A DNA stretch of 64,000 nucleotides from Clostridiales bacterium (GCA_022508245.1 JAFLVO010000001.1:682001-746000); one strand, 5' to 3'; positions 1 through 8,995 are shown, counted from the first letter of the stretch. The notes: generated from the letters alone by a model not told the origin. Numbers and translations are program-made.

Positions 1-2072
1 ACAACACGTTTGAGAGCAGAGCAGCCGTATGCTGTGTAACTGCCTAAATAGCTGTAACCCAGCTGAAATGACGGGAATGTAGCGTCGGAAATTGCCGTCG
101 CGTTGAGTAAAATCAACTCCTTCAGATTGAAACAATGCGATACCGCATACGTTACATCGCTTGCGCCAAGCGTAACACTCTGTAGGTTGGGACAGTATCT
201 TATCGGATATTCAAGTTTCACAGAAGCCTTGTTGGCCAGAGAAACGTCCGCTTCGCATACAATCGAGCGTACATTCACCCCAAAGAACAAGTTATTACCC
301 AGCTCCCTCACTTTGACGCCGTTGACGTATTCGGGGATAACGACGTCTTGAAGTCCGCTCGTATATTTTTGCAGAATACCGTTTTGATTGATTTCAAAAC
401 CGGTACCCTTAGTGTTCTTGTCGCTGTCCTCACCTTTAAAGTACTCTATTTCATAAAGCAGACTGTGCCCTCTGACAAAGCCGTTACTGTCAAATAGATA
501 AATGACAAAGCTCAGGTGCGTAGACTTGTTTAACGTTATCGCCCCGTTGTACTCTTGGCGATTGCCGCAAATCATCGGATACGAGCCATCCAGCGTGTAG
601 TAAATTTCGTAGTTCATATCCCTGTAAGCAGGGTTATTGTTTGTGATACCGACGGAAATTGTGCCGTCAAAGTGATAAGGTTTTCCGATCTCACCCACTG
701 TTAATGTAGGTATTTTCGTTAAATCTCTGTCTGCAAGGGCAAGGTCCAGGCTTGGCACGCCGTAGCCGAACAAATCGTCTCGACCGGGGGTTCCCAGGTC
801 GTACGTGCTTTGTTTCAGTAGCTTTTCCACCTTTTCCGTGGTAAAGCTATCCCCCATGTAGGTCGCACATAGGGCAACGAGCGCAGACGCGTGCGGCGTA
901 GCCATAGACGTACCGTTCAGATACGCATAAGTACCGCCCGTTTCTGAGAATACGTAATCATTAGAATAGTTGTAGCCGTCGGGAACGCAGCTAAGTATAT
1001 TTGAGCCCGGTAAACACAGGTCAACGTAGCTTCCGTAGTTGGAATAGTAGGCAACAAACGGGAAATTTTCGTAAACAGCGTTTTGTGAGAGCGCTGAAAC
1101 GGTTAAAGCCGACGGGCAATTTGCCGGGAAACACTCCTCAACGTAATAACTTTCGTTGCCTGCTGCCACAACCGACATAATATTTTTTTCATATGCCTGA
1201 TCGAATACAAGTGTACTTTCATTTCCCAGACTGCCCGCCGCAAGACTCATATTCATTGCAACGATATTAAGTCCCACAGTTTCCTTCAGGTGCATCACAT
1301 ATTTGACGCCGAATATTAAGTCCTCTATATCGCCAAGGCCGTTCCCGTCCACCACTTTGATGGGAATAATTTTAACGTTGGGCAACGTCAAGTCCACAAT
1401 CGTTCCTGCAACATGCGTACCGTGCATGTGATCGTCTTCGAAATCGTACGGACTGCTTCCGTTTAGATACAGTCTGCTCTTGTACACGCTTATGCCGTAT
1501 TCAAGAGCAATTCTGCCCTGTAAAAATTCGTTGTCAGTGTCAATCCCCGAGTCCAGCACCGCTACATACACGTCGGGCAATTTTTGGGAGCTGTACTTTT
1601 GCTCTATTGCATCCTGATAACTGTCCACACCCAATATGTCCGAGCCCCAGCTGAGGTGATCGAGAACATCTGTTTCATAGTCATCGGCCACGTCCACTTG
1701 TGTGCTTACAACCGAATTCATCATTGCAGTTGCGTATTTAAGCGAGTTGTAATAATCGAACGCACGTTGTGCCTCGGCATTTGTTGAATACTGAAAAACA
1801 TACATATCGCCAAAGCCTGATGCAGAGGCAATTGCATTTTCGTCCTTAATACTGCGCTTTGAAATAACTATGACTCGGTTTTCATGGTCATAGTTTTCGT
1901 TCAAGTATGTAAGCTGTTGACTATATGTCTCCAAATTACCCGCCGTATTTACAAACGGATTTCCATCTTCCTCTGCAAAGAGGAAAAATAGTGAGAGAGA
2001 TAGCGCCACTAATAGCAAGCAAGTACAAATTGAAAGTAATATTTTTCTGCTTTTATTCAATTTGAAATGCAT
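1..2072 (-). CDS. Secreted subtilisin-like serine protease (S8) with C-terminal leucine-rich repeats, 3' end outside window
   Basis: Extracellular endopeptidase of the subtilase family. The reading frame is open from ATG at 2070-2072, preceded by the strong Shine-Dalgarno AGGAGGA, to the left edge (690 codons seen). A hydrophobic signal segment covers about residues 10-34. The catalytic triad is present: Asp174 in VAVLDSGID, His217 in HGTHVAG, Ser389 in GTSMATPHA, with the oxyanion Asn in VVAAGNES. A chitobiase-like segment (YYTLDGSYP) follows at about residues 480-540, then the start of BspA-type LRR_5 repeats, which the left edge cuts. It is the last gene of a minus-strand set of secreted proteins and starts 44 bp after the cysteine protease stop. 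The family assignment is secure; the substrate is unknown. The LRR part suggests adhesion or protein binding. Confidence 0.93.
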   Translation of the reverse strand, partial: MHFKLNKSRKILLSICTCLLLVALSLSLFFLFAEEDGNPFVNTAGNLETYSQQLTYLNENYDHENRVIVISKRSIKDENAIASASGFGDMYVFQYSTNAEAQRAFDYYNSLKYATAMMNSVVSTQVDVADDYETDVLDHLSWGSDILGVDSYQDAIEQKYSSQKLPDVYVAVLDSGIDTDNEFLQGRIALEYGISVYKSRLYLNGSSPYDFEDDHMHGTHVAGTIVDLTLPNVKIIPIKVVDGNGLGDIEDLIFGVKYVMHLKETVGLNIVAMNMSLAAGSLGNESTLVFDQAYEKNIMSVVAAGNESYYVEECFPANCPSALTVSALSQNAVYENFPFVAYYSNYGSYVDLCLPGSNILSCVPDGYNYSNDYVFSETGGTYAYLNGTSMATPHASALVALCATYMGDSFTTEKVEKLLKQSTYDLGTPGRDDLFGYGVPSLDLALADRDLTKIPTLTVGEIGKPYHFDGTISVGITNNNPAYRDMNYEIYYTLDGSYPMICGNRQEYNGAITLNKSTHLSFVIYLFDSNGFVRGHSLLYEIEYFKGEDSDKNTKGTGFEINQNGILQKYTSGLQDVVIPEYVNGVKVRELGNNLFFGVNVRSIVCEADVSLANKASVKLEYPIRYCPNLQSVTLGASDVTYAVSHCFNLKELILLNATAISDATFPSFQLGYSYLGSYTAYGCSALKRV

Positions 2073-2116
2073 ATAGCTTCCTCCTTAATCAAGGTAGAAC
2101 TGTCTTCCAAAAAGTA

Positions 2117-4561
2117 TCACAGCATTCTTCTGCGGCGAACAAACCACAACGCAATGCCGCCTATAGCGCCGCCAACCACTCCAACCGTAATGCCGACTGT
2201 GACAGCAACCGTATCGTCGCCGCCATCCGTTGGCTTGTCATTATTGCCGGGTTCAGCGCTGTCGTCCGGCTTGGGTTCAGAATCCGAATCGCCGCCGTCA
2301 TCCGGCTCGGTTGGTTCAGTATCTCCGCCTTCATTTGGATCCTTCTTATCAGGGTCATCCGGCTCTACTACGGGTGGTTCATCTTTTCCGCCCGGCTCTT
2401 CCGGTTCGATAGGCTCGGGAACATCCAGTTTTATTTGAAACTCTGTTTTTTCATAGTTGTACCTATCATTTCCTACGTAAACAACCGTTACTTGCATTTC
2501 CCCCGCTACTAGCTGCGTTTCGGGAACTTGCCACTCCCAGTCTTTTGGAAGTCTAATATCCGATAGCACCTTCATATCTACCGTTATGTTGAGCGCATCG
2601 AACTCTTCGGGAATATCGGGAGAAGCTGCCTTATGTACGGTGAATTGGGATACGGCAGTTGCCGTCTTGTAATTATCTGTCTCTCCCATCTCAGCACGTA
2701 CGTAATAGATTCCCGCTTCTTCGGGAATATCTTCACCAAACGGACCTGACACTAACGTACCGTAGGAATATTTTACATCTCCTTCTTCCAAACCGAAGTT
2801 GCTTACAGAAGGAGTGTTTGCCGCTTGACCGTAGGTCCAATTATTTAGCTGCACCTTGAATTCCGAGCGAACGGCCTTCGCAATCACGAATTTCGTCTGT
2901 AAGTTGCCGGTATAATTGCCTTCCCCCGCAACCTTTACGGTAGCTGTGCCTGCATAGATATTGTTCTCATACGAAACGGTGTAGTTATCCGTAGATATCT
3001 CAATATCGCCCAATCGTATAGTTACATCCGGTGTATGCGGAAGTCCTGTGTAAACATACGCATCACAGGAAAGGCTCAACGCCCCATTGGAAATATCAAT
3101 AACATCTTCTTTGTCATTGTTTCCTTCGTCCTCCGTCCTAGTAACTGTCAGTGCCTTGATGCAGAGAACGCCCCTCACGCCCGGTGGATTAAACTGATTT
3201 GATAAATTATTCCATTTCCCCGAAATTAAGGCATACGTGCAGGTTTTACCGTCGCGGTATGCCATGCTGTCATATACAATATTACCGTTTGTGATTTTTA
3301 CCAAAACCGTAAAATATGTGTCTTTTTTAATTTCAATCAGCTCGTTTAAAGGAACTGTATAAATGCCAGTAGCAGGTGCAGTATACGTTCCTGCCGCAAG
3401 GAAGCCAGTTCCGTTTTTCGGGTTGAAAATAGAGCTTTTCTTGAAATCGGTTGACTCTTCGTCAACTTCTCCATATATCGAAACGGAAATCTGAATATTG
3501 GTTCCCGTAACGCCTACACTGACGCTCTTTAAATACTCTTTCGGAGTATCGCCTTTTTGCGCCTTGTAAATTGCGGCATATTCTACGTTATCGGGATCGT
3601 CAGGCGAAACTTCGCTGTAAGACGCTGTTGAATACTCTTTGTCAGAATAGTTGTAACACCAGTCGAATTCCTCTTTAGGTGCCATTTCAAAGGCTGTGAG
3701 TTCATATAAGACAGAATCGTATGAAAGATAGAAATATCCGTTCATAAATCTATCCCGTCCATAACTGTTTTTAACTATCCAGCCGCCGTTATTAGACGGA
3801 GTTGAACCTACGGCACTGCGAAAATTATTCTTGTCAAGTGAATCATCCCAGCCGACAATAAAGCACGCGTGGTCTTTCATTCCCGTTGCATAATAATAAT
3901 TATAATCTATGTATCCGGAATAGAATGTAAAGGCTACGCCCCCGTATGCGGCAATAAGCTTTTTGATTTCTTCGACTTTATTTTCACAGGTTATGGCGTT
4001 TCTGAGCAGGTAGGAAGAATATTTCTCGGAGGGAACTTCGCTATCTGTTTCATTCTCTTCATAAACACCTTGCCCGCGCGCGGCAAATTGAGCTACCATA
4101 GGCATTGCGCCTGTATGGTCCCAGATAACATTATTGCCGTTCTTTTGATTATTTGCAGTGTCGGCAAGATTTAAGGGGTCGTCCCATTTACCCGCTGTTG
4201 CCTTTGCAAATTCCACTTCGTCTAGATTGAGCGTTTCATAAGTTTTTCCACTGAACCCCTGCCTTAATATGTTAGTTTCCATAGCAGCAAAGGAACTGTA
4301 TATCCAGCAGAGATTAGTACCTCCCTGATTTTTTACGCTTGTTACGATTTCGTATTTACGGCTGTCGTATTGCGACCAGCTTGCAATTTGTTCAACCGGA
4401 ACTTCGCGTAATTCTTCGAGTGTATTTACTTCATCATAAGTCAGGACGTGATTTGATTCAGCAAAAACCGCATTTCTGACAGCAGGAAAGACTGCGGCTC
4501 CCGTGAGAGCGACAGTCATGAACGCGAGTAGTGCTATTAGACTTTTGCCAATCGGTTTCAT
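2117..4561 (-). CDS. Cell-surface papain-like (C1A) cysteine protease with Ig-like repeats and C-terminal membrane anchor
   Basis: 814-aa exported peptidase. An N-terminal signal segment (residues 5-35) is followed by a C1A papain domain: oxyanion Gln79, catalytic Cys85 in GGTNLCWIYSS, His231 in KDHACFIVGWDD and Asn265 in GGWIVKNSYG. After it comes a beta-rich region typical of the lectin-like domain found in Clostridia C1A proteases (about 310-490), then MBG/Ig-like repeats (about 500-700). A long Asp/Glu/Pro-rich linker resembles a cell-wall-spanning stalk. The end is a Gly/Val-rich transmembrane helix followed by RRRR, so it is membrane-anchored and not LPXTG-sorted. The start has GAGG 8 nt upstream. 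It lies 27 bp after the CxxC-repeat lipoprotein stop and 44 bp before the subtilase, which implies co-transcription. Confidence 0.92.
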   Translation of the reverse strand: MKPIGKSLIALLAFMTVALTGAAVFPAVRNAVFAESNHVLTYDEVNTLEELREVPVEQIASWSQYDSRKYEIVTSVKNQGGTNLCWIYSSFAAMETNILRQGFSGKTYETLNLDEVEFAKATAGKWDDPLNLADTANNQKNGNNVIWDHTGAMPMVAQFAARGQGVYEENETDSEVPSEKYSSYLLRNAITCENKVEEIKKLIAAYGGVAFTFYSGYIDYNYYYATGMKDHACFIVGWDDSLDKNNFRSAVGSTPSNNGGWIVKNSYGRDRFMNGYFYLSYDSVLYELTAFEMAPKEEFDWCYNYSDKEYSTASYSEVSPDDPDNVEYAAIYKAQKGDTPKEYLKSVSVGVTGTNIQISVSIYGEVDEESTDFKKSSIFNPKNGTGFLAAGTYTAPATGIYTVPLNELIEIKKDTYFTVLVKITNGNIVYDSMAYRDGKTCTYALISGKWNNLSNQFNPPGVRGVLCIKALTVTRTEDEGNNDKEDVIDISNGALSLSCDAYVYTGLPHTPDVTIRLGDIEISTDNYTVSYENNIYAGTATVKVAGEGNYTGNLQTKFVIAKAVRSEFKVQLNNWTYGQAANTPSVSNFGLEEGDVKYSYGTLVSGPFGEDIPEEAGIYYVRAEMGETDNYKTATAVSQFTVHKAASPDIPEEFDALNITVDMKVLSDIRLPKDWEWQVPETQLVAGEMQVTVVYVGNDRYNYEKTEFQIKLDVPEPIEPEEPGGKDEPPVVEPDDPDKKDPNEGGDTEPTEPDDGGDSDSEPKPDDSAEPGNNDKPTDGGDDTVAVTVGITVGVVGGAIGGIALWFVRRRRML

Positions 4562-4588
4562 CCTATGACCTCATAACGAAATTAAATG

Positions 4589-6592
4589 TCAGAGATAACG
4601 CTTTTTATCCGGCAGGAGTGCAGGCAGTTCTATAATAGCAACCGATACGGTGCTTACCTTTTCCGGCGTTTCGAACAGGTTATCACTTATAAACTTATAG
4701 AACTGTGAACTGTAATTACTACCCGTAACCGATTCAAATACACATCCGCCGCTGTCGATAAATACGTTGAGCGGAAATGCGTAACGTCCGAACAGTTTGC
4801 CGTAAGTATCTCCGCTATCCTGCACAATATAAAAATTATCAGGGAATTTGAAAATGCTTTTTGCTCCGTTCTTTATTTCCTCTAAGCTATCCTTGCTATT
4901 AAAGCAGATGACTGCTACGTCGAACAAATTTACCATTCTGATAATTTCCGGAGCCTCGCTCTGGCACGGATAGCAAGCATTATAATAGAAATTAAGCCAT
5001 ACCAGTTTCTTCTCTCTGAGAAGATCGCTAAGCCGTACGGTTTGACCGTATACGGTCGTAACGGAGAAATCATTGAGTACGGTACCTCTCTTGTCTCCGT
5101 TCGTCATCTGCCCCTCTCCGAGATGCGAATAGAGATGCATTGTGATTGTAGGGTATTTTTCTGGAGTGTCGTATGGATAGATTCCGTTGCGCTCGGAAAT
5201 AGTATATTCACCGCACTCGAAGCCTGACGGCAAAGTGTTGACAATAGATACGGTATAAGTACCAAACGGCAACAATTTTTCAAAAATATGTTCTCTGTTG
5301 GCATCGCCGAAAACAAACGAAGTTGTAACCGTCTTTCCCTGCTCGTCAACAATCTTAATCATCGGATTGTATGTCTTCGGAAGAATTTGTTGATTTTCAC
5401 CGCGAACTATGTAAATGCGGAAATATGCTTCGCTGATAAGTTTTGCGATAGTATGAATATCCGTTCTGGATTTGCAACCATAGTTGGTGCAATGTCTTGA
5501 TTGTTCCCCTTCCTCATAGATTGTGGGGGTCTTATCTATCGTAAATTCATCGCTGTAATTATGCCCCGTTGCAGGGGGATACTCGTAATATACCTGTTGA
5601 CATACCGAGCATGTAACTTGAGTTTTTCCTTCCTTTTCGCAGGTTTCTCCTATTAATGGAATACTTCTCCCCTTGGTATGTCCGAGCGCAGGAATGACTT
5701 CTTCGCTGTTGACAATCTTGCACAATTTGCACTGAACCGTTTTAAGTCCATCGTCAACGCAAGTAGGCTTTTTTGTTATCACTTCGTTTTCCCAAACGTG
5801 TTCAAGCGCAGGAATATCTGCCTTCTCCTCTATGTGGCACACGTCGCAGGAGCGTATCTTTTCGCCTTTAACACCACATTTCGCGGACACGGTTTCGGAA
5901 AACTCAGACCACTTATGGTCGAGCTTCGCAATCTCTTCGCTTTCTTCTTTACGGCACAATTCACAAGAGCGTGTCTTTGTGCCTTCTTTATCACAGGTTG
6001 CAGACGTCACATTATAATCTGACCAAATATGTTCAAGTGCGGGTATATCTGCAGTTTCTTCCTCTTTGCAGACGGTGCAAGTACGCGTCTTTTTACCTGC
6101 CGTTTCACATTTAGCGGGAACAGATATTTCAAAATAGGACCAACTGTGCCCGGTTGCGGGAATCACTTTAAAATCTTCCGTTCCGCAGTTCGAACAAGTA
6201 CGCGTCTGTTTCCCTTCGGCATCACATTTCGCAGACGACTTAACAGAAAATTCAGACCAGTTATGACCGATTGCCGGAAGTACCTCTATATCTTCATACT
6301 CGCAGACGGAGCATATACGCTTCTTTTCGCCTTTTGTTTCACAATCGGCATTTTTTGTGATTTCAAACTCGGACCAATTATGTCCCGACTGAATTACTTC
6401 CGTTTCAGTATAACCGCAGCTTAAACAAGTATGTGACTTTTCCCCGGGAGTCTCGCAATCGGCATCAAAAATAATTTTATAATCTCCGAAATTATGAACG
6501 TGAGCGCTGCAAGCTGAAAGCGCACCTATGGAAATTAGCATTAAACAAATCGCAAAGCTCAATAATAGATATTTGAGAGTTCTTTGTTTCAT
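4589..6592 (-). CDS. Lipoprotein with eight to nine CxxC repeats and a C-terminal TlpA/AhpC-type thioredoxin domain
   Basis: About 667 aa. A lipobox (LSAC) near residue 28 predicts lipidation and attachment to the outer face of the membrane. Residues ~33-385 hold tandem repeats of about 39 aa. Each begins with HxWS, contains a Cys before a Gly-x-Lys turn, then a CxxC pair, and ends in IPALG-like sequence. Repeat 9 is degenerate. Such repeats are common in gut Clostridia surface proteins. Next come a beta domain and a redoxin domain with the redox motif CYPC near residue 540 (NFYYNACYPCQSEAPE). I place the start at the second of two close ATGs because AGAGG is 7 nt upstream of it; the other ATG is at 6596-6598. 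The last ~20 residues after the redoxin core are not recognised. A thiol-disulfide exchange role outside the cell is inferred. Confidence 0.85.
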   Translation of the reverse strand: MKQRTLKYLLLSFAICLMLISIGALSACSAHVHNFGDYKIIFDADCETPGEKSHTCLSCGYTETEVIQSGHNWSEFEITKNADCETKGEKKRICSVCEYEDIEVLPAIGHNWSEFSVKSSAKCDAEGKQTRTCSNCGTEDFKVIPATGHSWSYFEISVPAKCETAGKKTRTCTVCKEEETADIPALEHIWSDYNVTSATCDKEGTKTRSCELCRKEESEEIAKLDHKWSEFSETVSAKCGVKGEKIRSCDVCHIEEKADIPALEHVWENEVITKKPTCVDDGLKTVQCKLCKIVNSEEVIPALGHTKGRSIPLIGETCEKEGKTQVTCSVCQQVYYEYPPATGHNYSDEFTIDKTPTIYEEGEQSRHCTNYGCKSRTDIHTIAKLISEAYFRIYIVRGENQQILPKTYNPMIKIVDEQGKTVTTSFVFGDANREHIFEKLLPFGTYTVSIVNTLPSGFECGEYTISERNGIYPYDTPEKYPTITMHLYSHLGEGQMTNGDKRGTVLNDFSVTTVYGQTVRLSDLLREKKLVWLNFYYNACYPCQSEAPEIIRMVNLFDVAVICFNSKDSLEEIKNGAKSIFKFPDNFYIVQDSGDTYGKLFGRYAFPLNVFIDSGGCVFESVTGSNYSSQFYKFISDNLFETPEKVSTVSVAIIELPALLPDKKRYL

Positions 6593-6657
6593 AGCCATAC
6601 CTCTTTCAAAGTTAGTAAAAAATTATGTTCCAATTGAGGCGTAGAATGCCTATGTTG

Positions 6658-7293
6658 TTATAAAACTATGACGCAGAAACGTTTATCCAGCGTAACAGTA
6701 TAATCCTCATGATATAGCTCTTCCGCCCCATCGTCTGAATAAAAATAAACCTTGACTTCATATTCCCCCGCGCTGAGGGAACGAGCTGCAACATTGCTGT
6801 TTTCAAACTTTACAGACCTGCACGATGAATCGTCGCAAATTTGCACATCTAAATCTGCAAGATTTCTGTCACCGGCTATTACGATTACCGTAAAAGCAAA
6901 CTCACTAGTTCCCGTGTATTCGTTATATACCGATCCTTTAAGAACAATAGTCGATTTTTTTGTGCTCCTCGTGAGAAAAACCGAAAAATAACTGATCTCC
7001 TCCGGTAAACCGCTGAGCGTTGCGACATAATTGTCGGCATCCAGCTCAAACTGCGTCTTGCCTTTGAATAACTTTTTCTCTCCGACCAAAATTCCGTCCA
7101 AAGAATAAATGCAAACACTTATATTATTTATGTCAACCGAAACCTTACTTGCATCTACATTTATTTCATAAGGGGCTTTAGTATCCGACGGATTCTCATT
7201 GCCCCCTTCATCGTTCGGATTGCATGCAGTATAGCAAAAGATGGTTGCAATTAAAAATAGTAATATTAAACATAAACTTTTAATTTTTTTCAT
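6658..7293 (-). CDS. Small putative lipoprotein, function unknown
   Basis: 211 aa. The N terminus MKKIKSLCLILLFLIAT is a signal sequence followed by a lipobox-like TAC with Cys24, so lipid anchoring is likely. An Asn/Asp/Gly-rich linker leads into a beta-strand-rich body with two similar halves (about 45-125 and 125-211). Both contain segments like YVATLSGLP and YEVKVYFYS, typical of small Ig-like or prealbumin-like beta sandwiches. No catalytic motif is seen and I recognise no family. It is the first gene of the minus-strand secreted-protein set, 65 bp upstream of the CxxC-repeat lipoprotein. The upstream signal AAGAAG is weak. Confidence 0.7.
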   Translation of the reverse strand: MKKIKSLCLILLFLIATIFCYTACNPNDEGGNENPSDTKAPYEINVDASKVSVDINNISVCIYSLDGILVGEKKLFKGKTQFELDADNYVATLSGLPEEISYFSVFLTRSTKKSTIVLKGSVYNEYTGTSEFAFTVIVIAGDRNLADLDVQICDDSSCRSVKFENSNVAARSLSAGEYEVKVYFYSDDGAEELYHEDYTVTLDKRFCVIVL

Positions 7294-7337
7294 TATATAT
7301 TCTTCTTAGTCTATTTTATAGTTAGTTTTTACAGTCT

Positions 7338-7448
7338 TCATCTGCGACGAATAAAGCAAAACACTATAGCGACCATAACACCGACGCAAACTACGCCTGT
7401 TATAATACCGACTGACACATCAGCTATTGTTATTTTATTAATATGCAT
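7338..7448 (-). pseudogene. Orphan 36-aa membrane anchor ending in RRR, likely remnant of a surface protein
   Basis: The reading frame encodes one hydrophobic Gly/Val-rich helix followed by FIRRR and a stop. This closely mirrors the anchor of the C1A protease at 2117-4561 (VAVTVGITVGVVGG ... RRRR). There is no Shine-Dalgarno sequence, and an in-frame TAA lies about 8 codons before the ATG. The simplest reading is that the ectodomain of a former surface protein was deleted and its anchor left behind. A genuine small membrane protein cannot be excluded. Confidence 0.45.
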
Positions 7449-7514
7449 TATATCATATAGAAGAGCAAATTACAAGATTTATATATGATTTACTTTCAAG
7501 TTGTTATAATAAAC

Positions 7515-7557
7515 AAAACGGTCAAATTAAGCAATTTTGCTTGATTTAACCGTTTTT
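7515..7557 (-). terminator. Rho-independent terminator after the spoIVB remnant
   Basis: On the minus strand AAAAACGGTTAAATC pairs with the later GACCGTTTT around a short AT loop. It has the same position and the same AACGGT-type stem ends as the terminator behind the intact spoIVB at 31633-31676, so gene end and terminator appear to be duplicated together. Confidence 0.65.
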
Positions 7558-7586
7558 ACATATAATATTTTTTTTTACTATTTTGC

Positions 7587-7658
7587 TCAATAAGCGTCGA
7601 GCATATGCTCGATTGCTATACCGTAACCGTGTGTCGGATCATTAACGAAGACACGGGT
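7587..7658 (-). pseudogene. 3'-terminal fragment of a second spoIVB gene
   Basis: The last ~24 codons read VFVNDPTHGYGIAIEHMLDAY then TGA. This matches the C terminus of the intact SpoIVB at 31710-32732 (VFVNDPTRGYGIAIEHMLDAY) with one substitution. Most DNA differences are at third codon positions, while 25 bp at the very end (7586-7610 versus 31709-31733) are identical. No upstream SpoIVB sequence is left. It is therefore a truncated copy that was once under coding constraint. It marks one edge of the accessory region. Confidence 0.85.
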
Positions 7659-7663
7659 AAATG

Positions 7664-7780
7664 TCAATATGTTAAAAATAAATTTATTCTAAAATCCGCA
7701 ACGGAATATCCCGAAAGGTCAACGCCGTCTGCAATTGCGATAATTCCTGCCGATATAAGGCTTTTAACCGTAATCTTCAT
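7664..7780 (-). CDS. Small ORF (38 aa) at the junction with the spoIVB remnant
   Basis: ATG-started frame encoding MKITVKSLISAG followed by a moderately hydrophobic stretch and ending LFLTY. It has no Shine-Dalgarno sequence and no recognised family. It overlaps the point where spoIVB-like sequence begins, so it may be the truncated start of a gene interrupted at the junction. Directly upstream, 7783-7821 encodes a 12-aa peptide (MIENVLVRKIFL) whose AAGGAG signal lies inside the end of the aldo/keto reductase gene. Together they may be one frameshifted, decayed gene. Expression is uncertain. Confidence 0.25.
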   Translation of the reverse strand: MKITVKSLISAGIIAIADGVDLSGYSVADFRINLFLTY

Positions 7781-7823
7781 TTTCAAAGAAAGATTTTTCT
7801 TACCAAAACGTTTTCAATCATTT

Positions 7824-8930
7824 TTAAACTCCTTTGCCGAAGTATTCGGCGATTGTTTTCATTTTATTTTGCTGTTTTACTTTGAAAGGACACCGCCTAT
7901 CGCAATGCCCGCATTTTAAGCAGGCGTCCGCTTTTACTGCGAGCTTGTCATAATGGTTATGCGCCATTTTGTCGCCCGCAAGCGATAAGTCGTAATACTT
8001 ATTGACGATACCGATATCAATACCGGCAGGGCAGGGCTGACAGTGATTGCAATAGACGCAGTTGCCAACCGCCGATTCGGGCGTGAATTTACCTATAACC
8101 GAATAATCGCGCTCATCACTTGTAGATGCGGGATATTTTAACAGTTCGTACAAATCGTTGAGATTTCTTACCCCCGGCACAACCGCAAGCACCGCAGGGC
8201 GGTCAAGACAATACTGAATACATTGATTTTTCGTAAGAGCTTGCTTGAACGGGGATGTGTTTTCGCTTAAAAGCTGTCCGCCGTGAAAGGGCTTCATTAC
8301 CGTAACGCCTATGCCCTCCGCTTCACAACGGCGCAGAAGTTCGGCGCGCTCGTTAGTCGAACCTATGCCGTATTCGTCACCGCACTCCAAATCGTAAGCG
8401 GGGTTGATTGAAAACATAAATAAATCGATTACGCCCGTGTCTATGACCTTGTGAGCAACGCTCGGCGTGTGCGAAGAAAATCCGATATGCTTTATAATTC
8501 CCTTTTCTTTTAGTTCCTTAACGTAATCGAAAATACCGCTATTTTTTATGTCCGCGAAGTCGCTGTCCTCGTCAACGCAGTGCAGGAACCCAAAATCCAC
8601 GTAATCAGTCCCGAGAGCTTTCAACTCCCAATCAAACGTGCTTTTGATAGCGGTTAAATCGCGCGACCAGCCGTACTCGCCGTTTTCCTTATAGACTGCG
8701 CCGAAATGCAGTTGAAAGTAGACATTTTCCCTCTGCCCTGCAATCGTCTTTCCGAAAGGCTCGTAGACGCCGGCCCCGCCTCCGCACAAATCAAAAAAGT
8801 TTATTCCGTTAGCTATTGCCCTTTCGATAACCGCCTGTATTTCTTCGGGCGAACTTTTATGTATATTGCCCATTCCGAGTCCGAGCGTTCCTATCATCTC
8901 GTCCCCGTGCGGCAATTTTCTATATTCCAT
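7824..8930 (-). CDS. Aldo/keto reductase with C-terminal 2[4Fe-4S] ferredoxin domain
   Basis: 368 aa. An N-terminal TIM-barrel of the aldo/keto reductase family (about 1-270; FFDLCGGG, VDFGFLHCVDED, IGFSSHTPS, VMKPFHGGQ) is fused to a ferredoxin-like domain. That domain has two Cys clusters, CVYCNHCQPCP near 295 and CLKCGHCDRRCP near 340, each fitting a [4Fe-4S] site. This iron-sulfur AKR subfamily is widespread in anaerobes and probably exchanges electrons with ferredoxin; its substrate is not known. The start has AAGGAGG 5 nt upstream. The gene follows the ABC exporter pair by 65 bp. A possible own promoter lies in that gap (TTGGCA at 8967-8972, TATAGT at 8945-8950, spacer 16). Confidence 0.9.
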   Translation of the reverse strand: MEYRKLPHGDEMIGTLGLGMGNIHKSSPEEIQAVIERAIANGINFFDLCGGGAGVYEPFGKTIAGQRENVYFQLHFGAVYKENGEYGWSRDLTAIKSTFDWELKALGTDYVDFGFLHCVDEDSDFADIKNSGIFDYVKELKEKGIIKHIGFSSHTPSVAHKVIDTGVIDLFMFSINPAYDLECGDEYGIGSTNERAELLRRCEAEGIGVTVMKPFHGGQLLSENTSPFKQALTKNQCIQYCLDRPAVLAVVPGVRNLNDLYELLKYPASTSDERDYSVIGKFTPESAVGNCVYCNHCQPCPAGIDIGIVNKYYDLSLAGDKMAHNHYDKLAVKADACLKCGHCDRRCPFKVKQQNKMKTIAEYFGKGV

Positions 8931-8944
8931 AACTTCCTCCTTTC

Positions 8945-8972
8945 ACTATATTTAATAAATGTATTATGCCAA
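8945..8972 (-). promoter_or_regulatory. Possible sigma-A promoter for the aldo/keto reductase
   Basis: On the minus strand TTGGCA (-35), 16 nt, then TATAGT (-10), ending 14 nt before the ATG in the only gap between the exporter and reductase genes. The hexamers are near-consensus. It is weaker evidence than the other promoters listed. Confidence 0.45.
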
Positions 8973-8995
8973 TCCTACCTGGTTTAAATTTTATA

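Noticed and set aside
5678-6424. Two plus-strand ORFs with internal repeats
   Set aside because: They are the reverse complement of the CxxC repeats of the lipoprotein at 4589-6592.
4589-6592. Regularly spaced repeats considered as a CRISPR array
   Set aside because: The ~117-bp periodicity is in coding sequence of protein repeats; there are no short identical repeats with unique spacers and no cas genes in the window.
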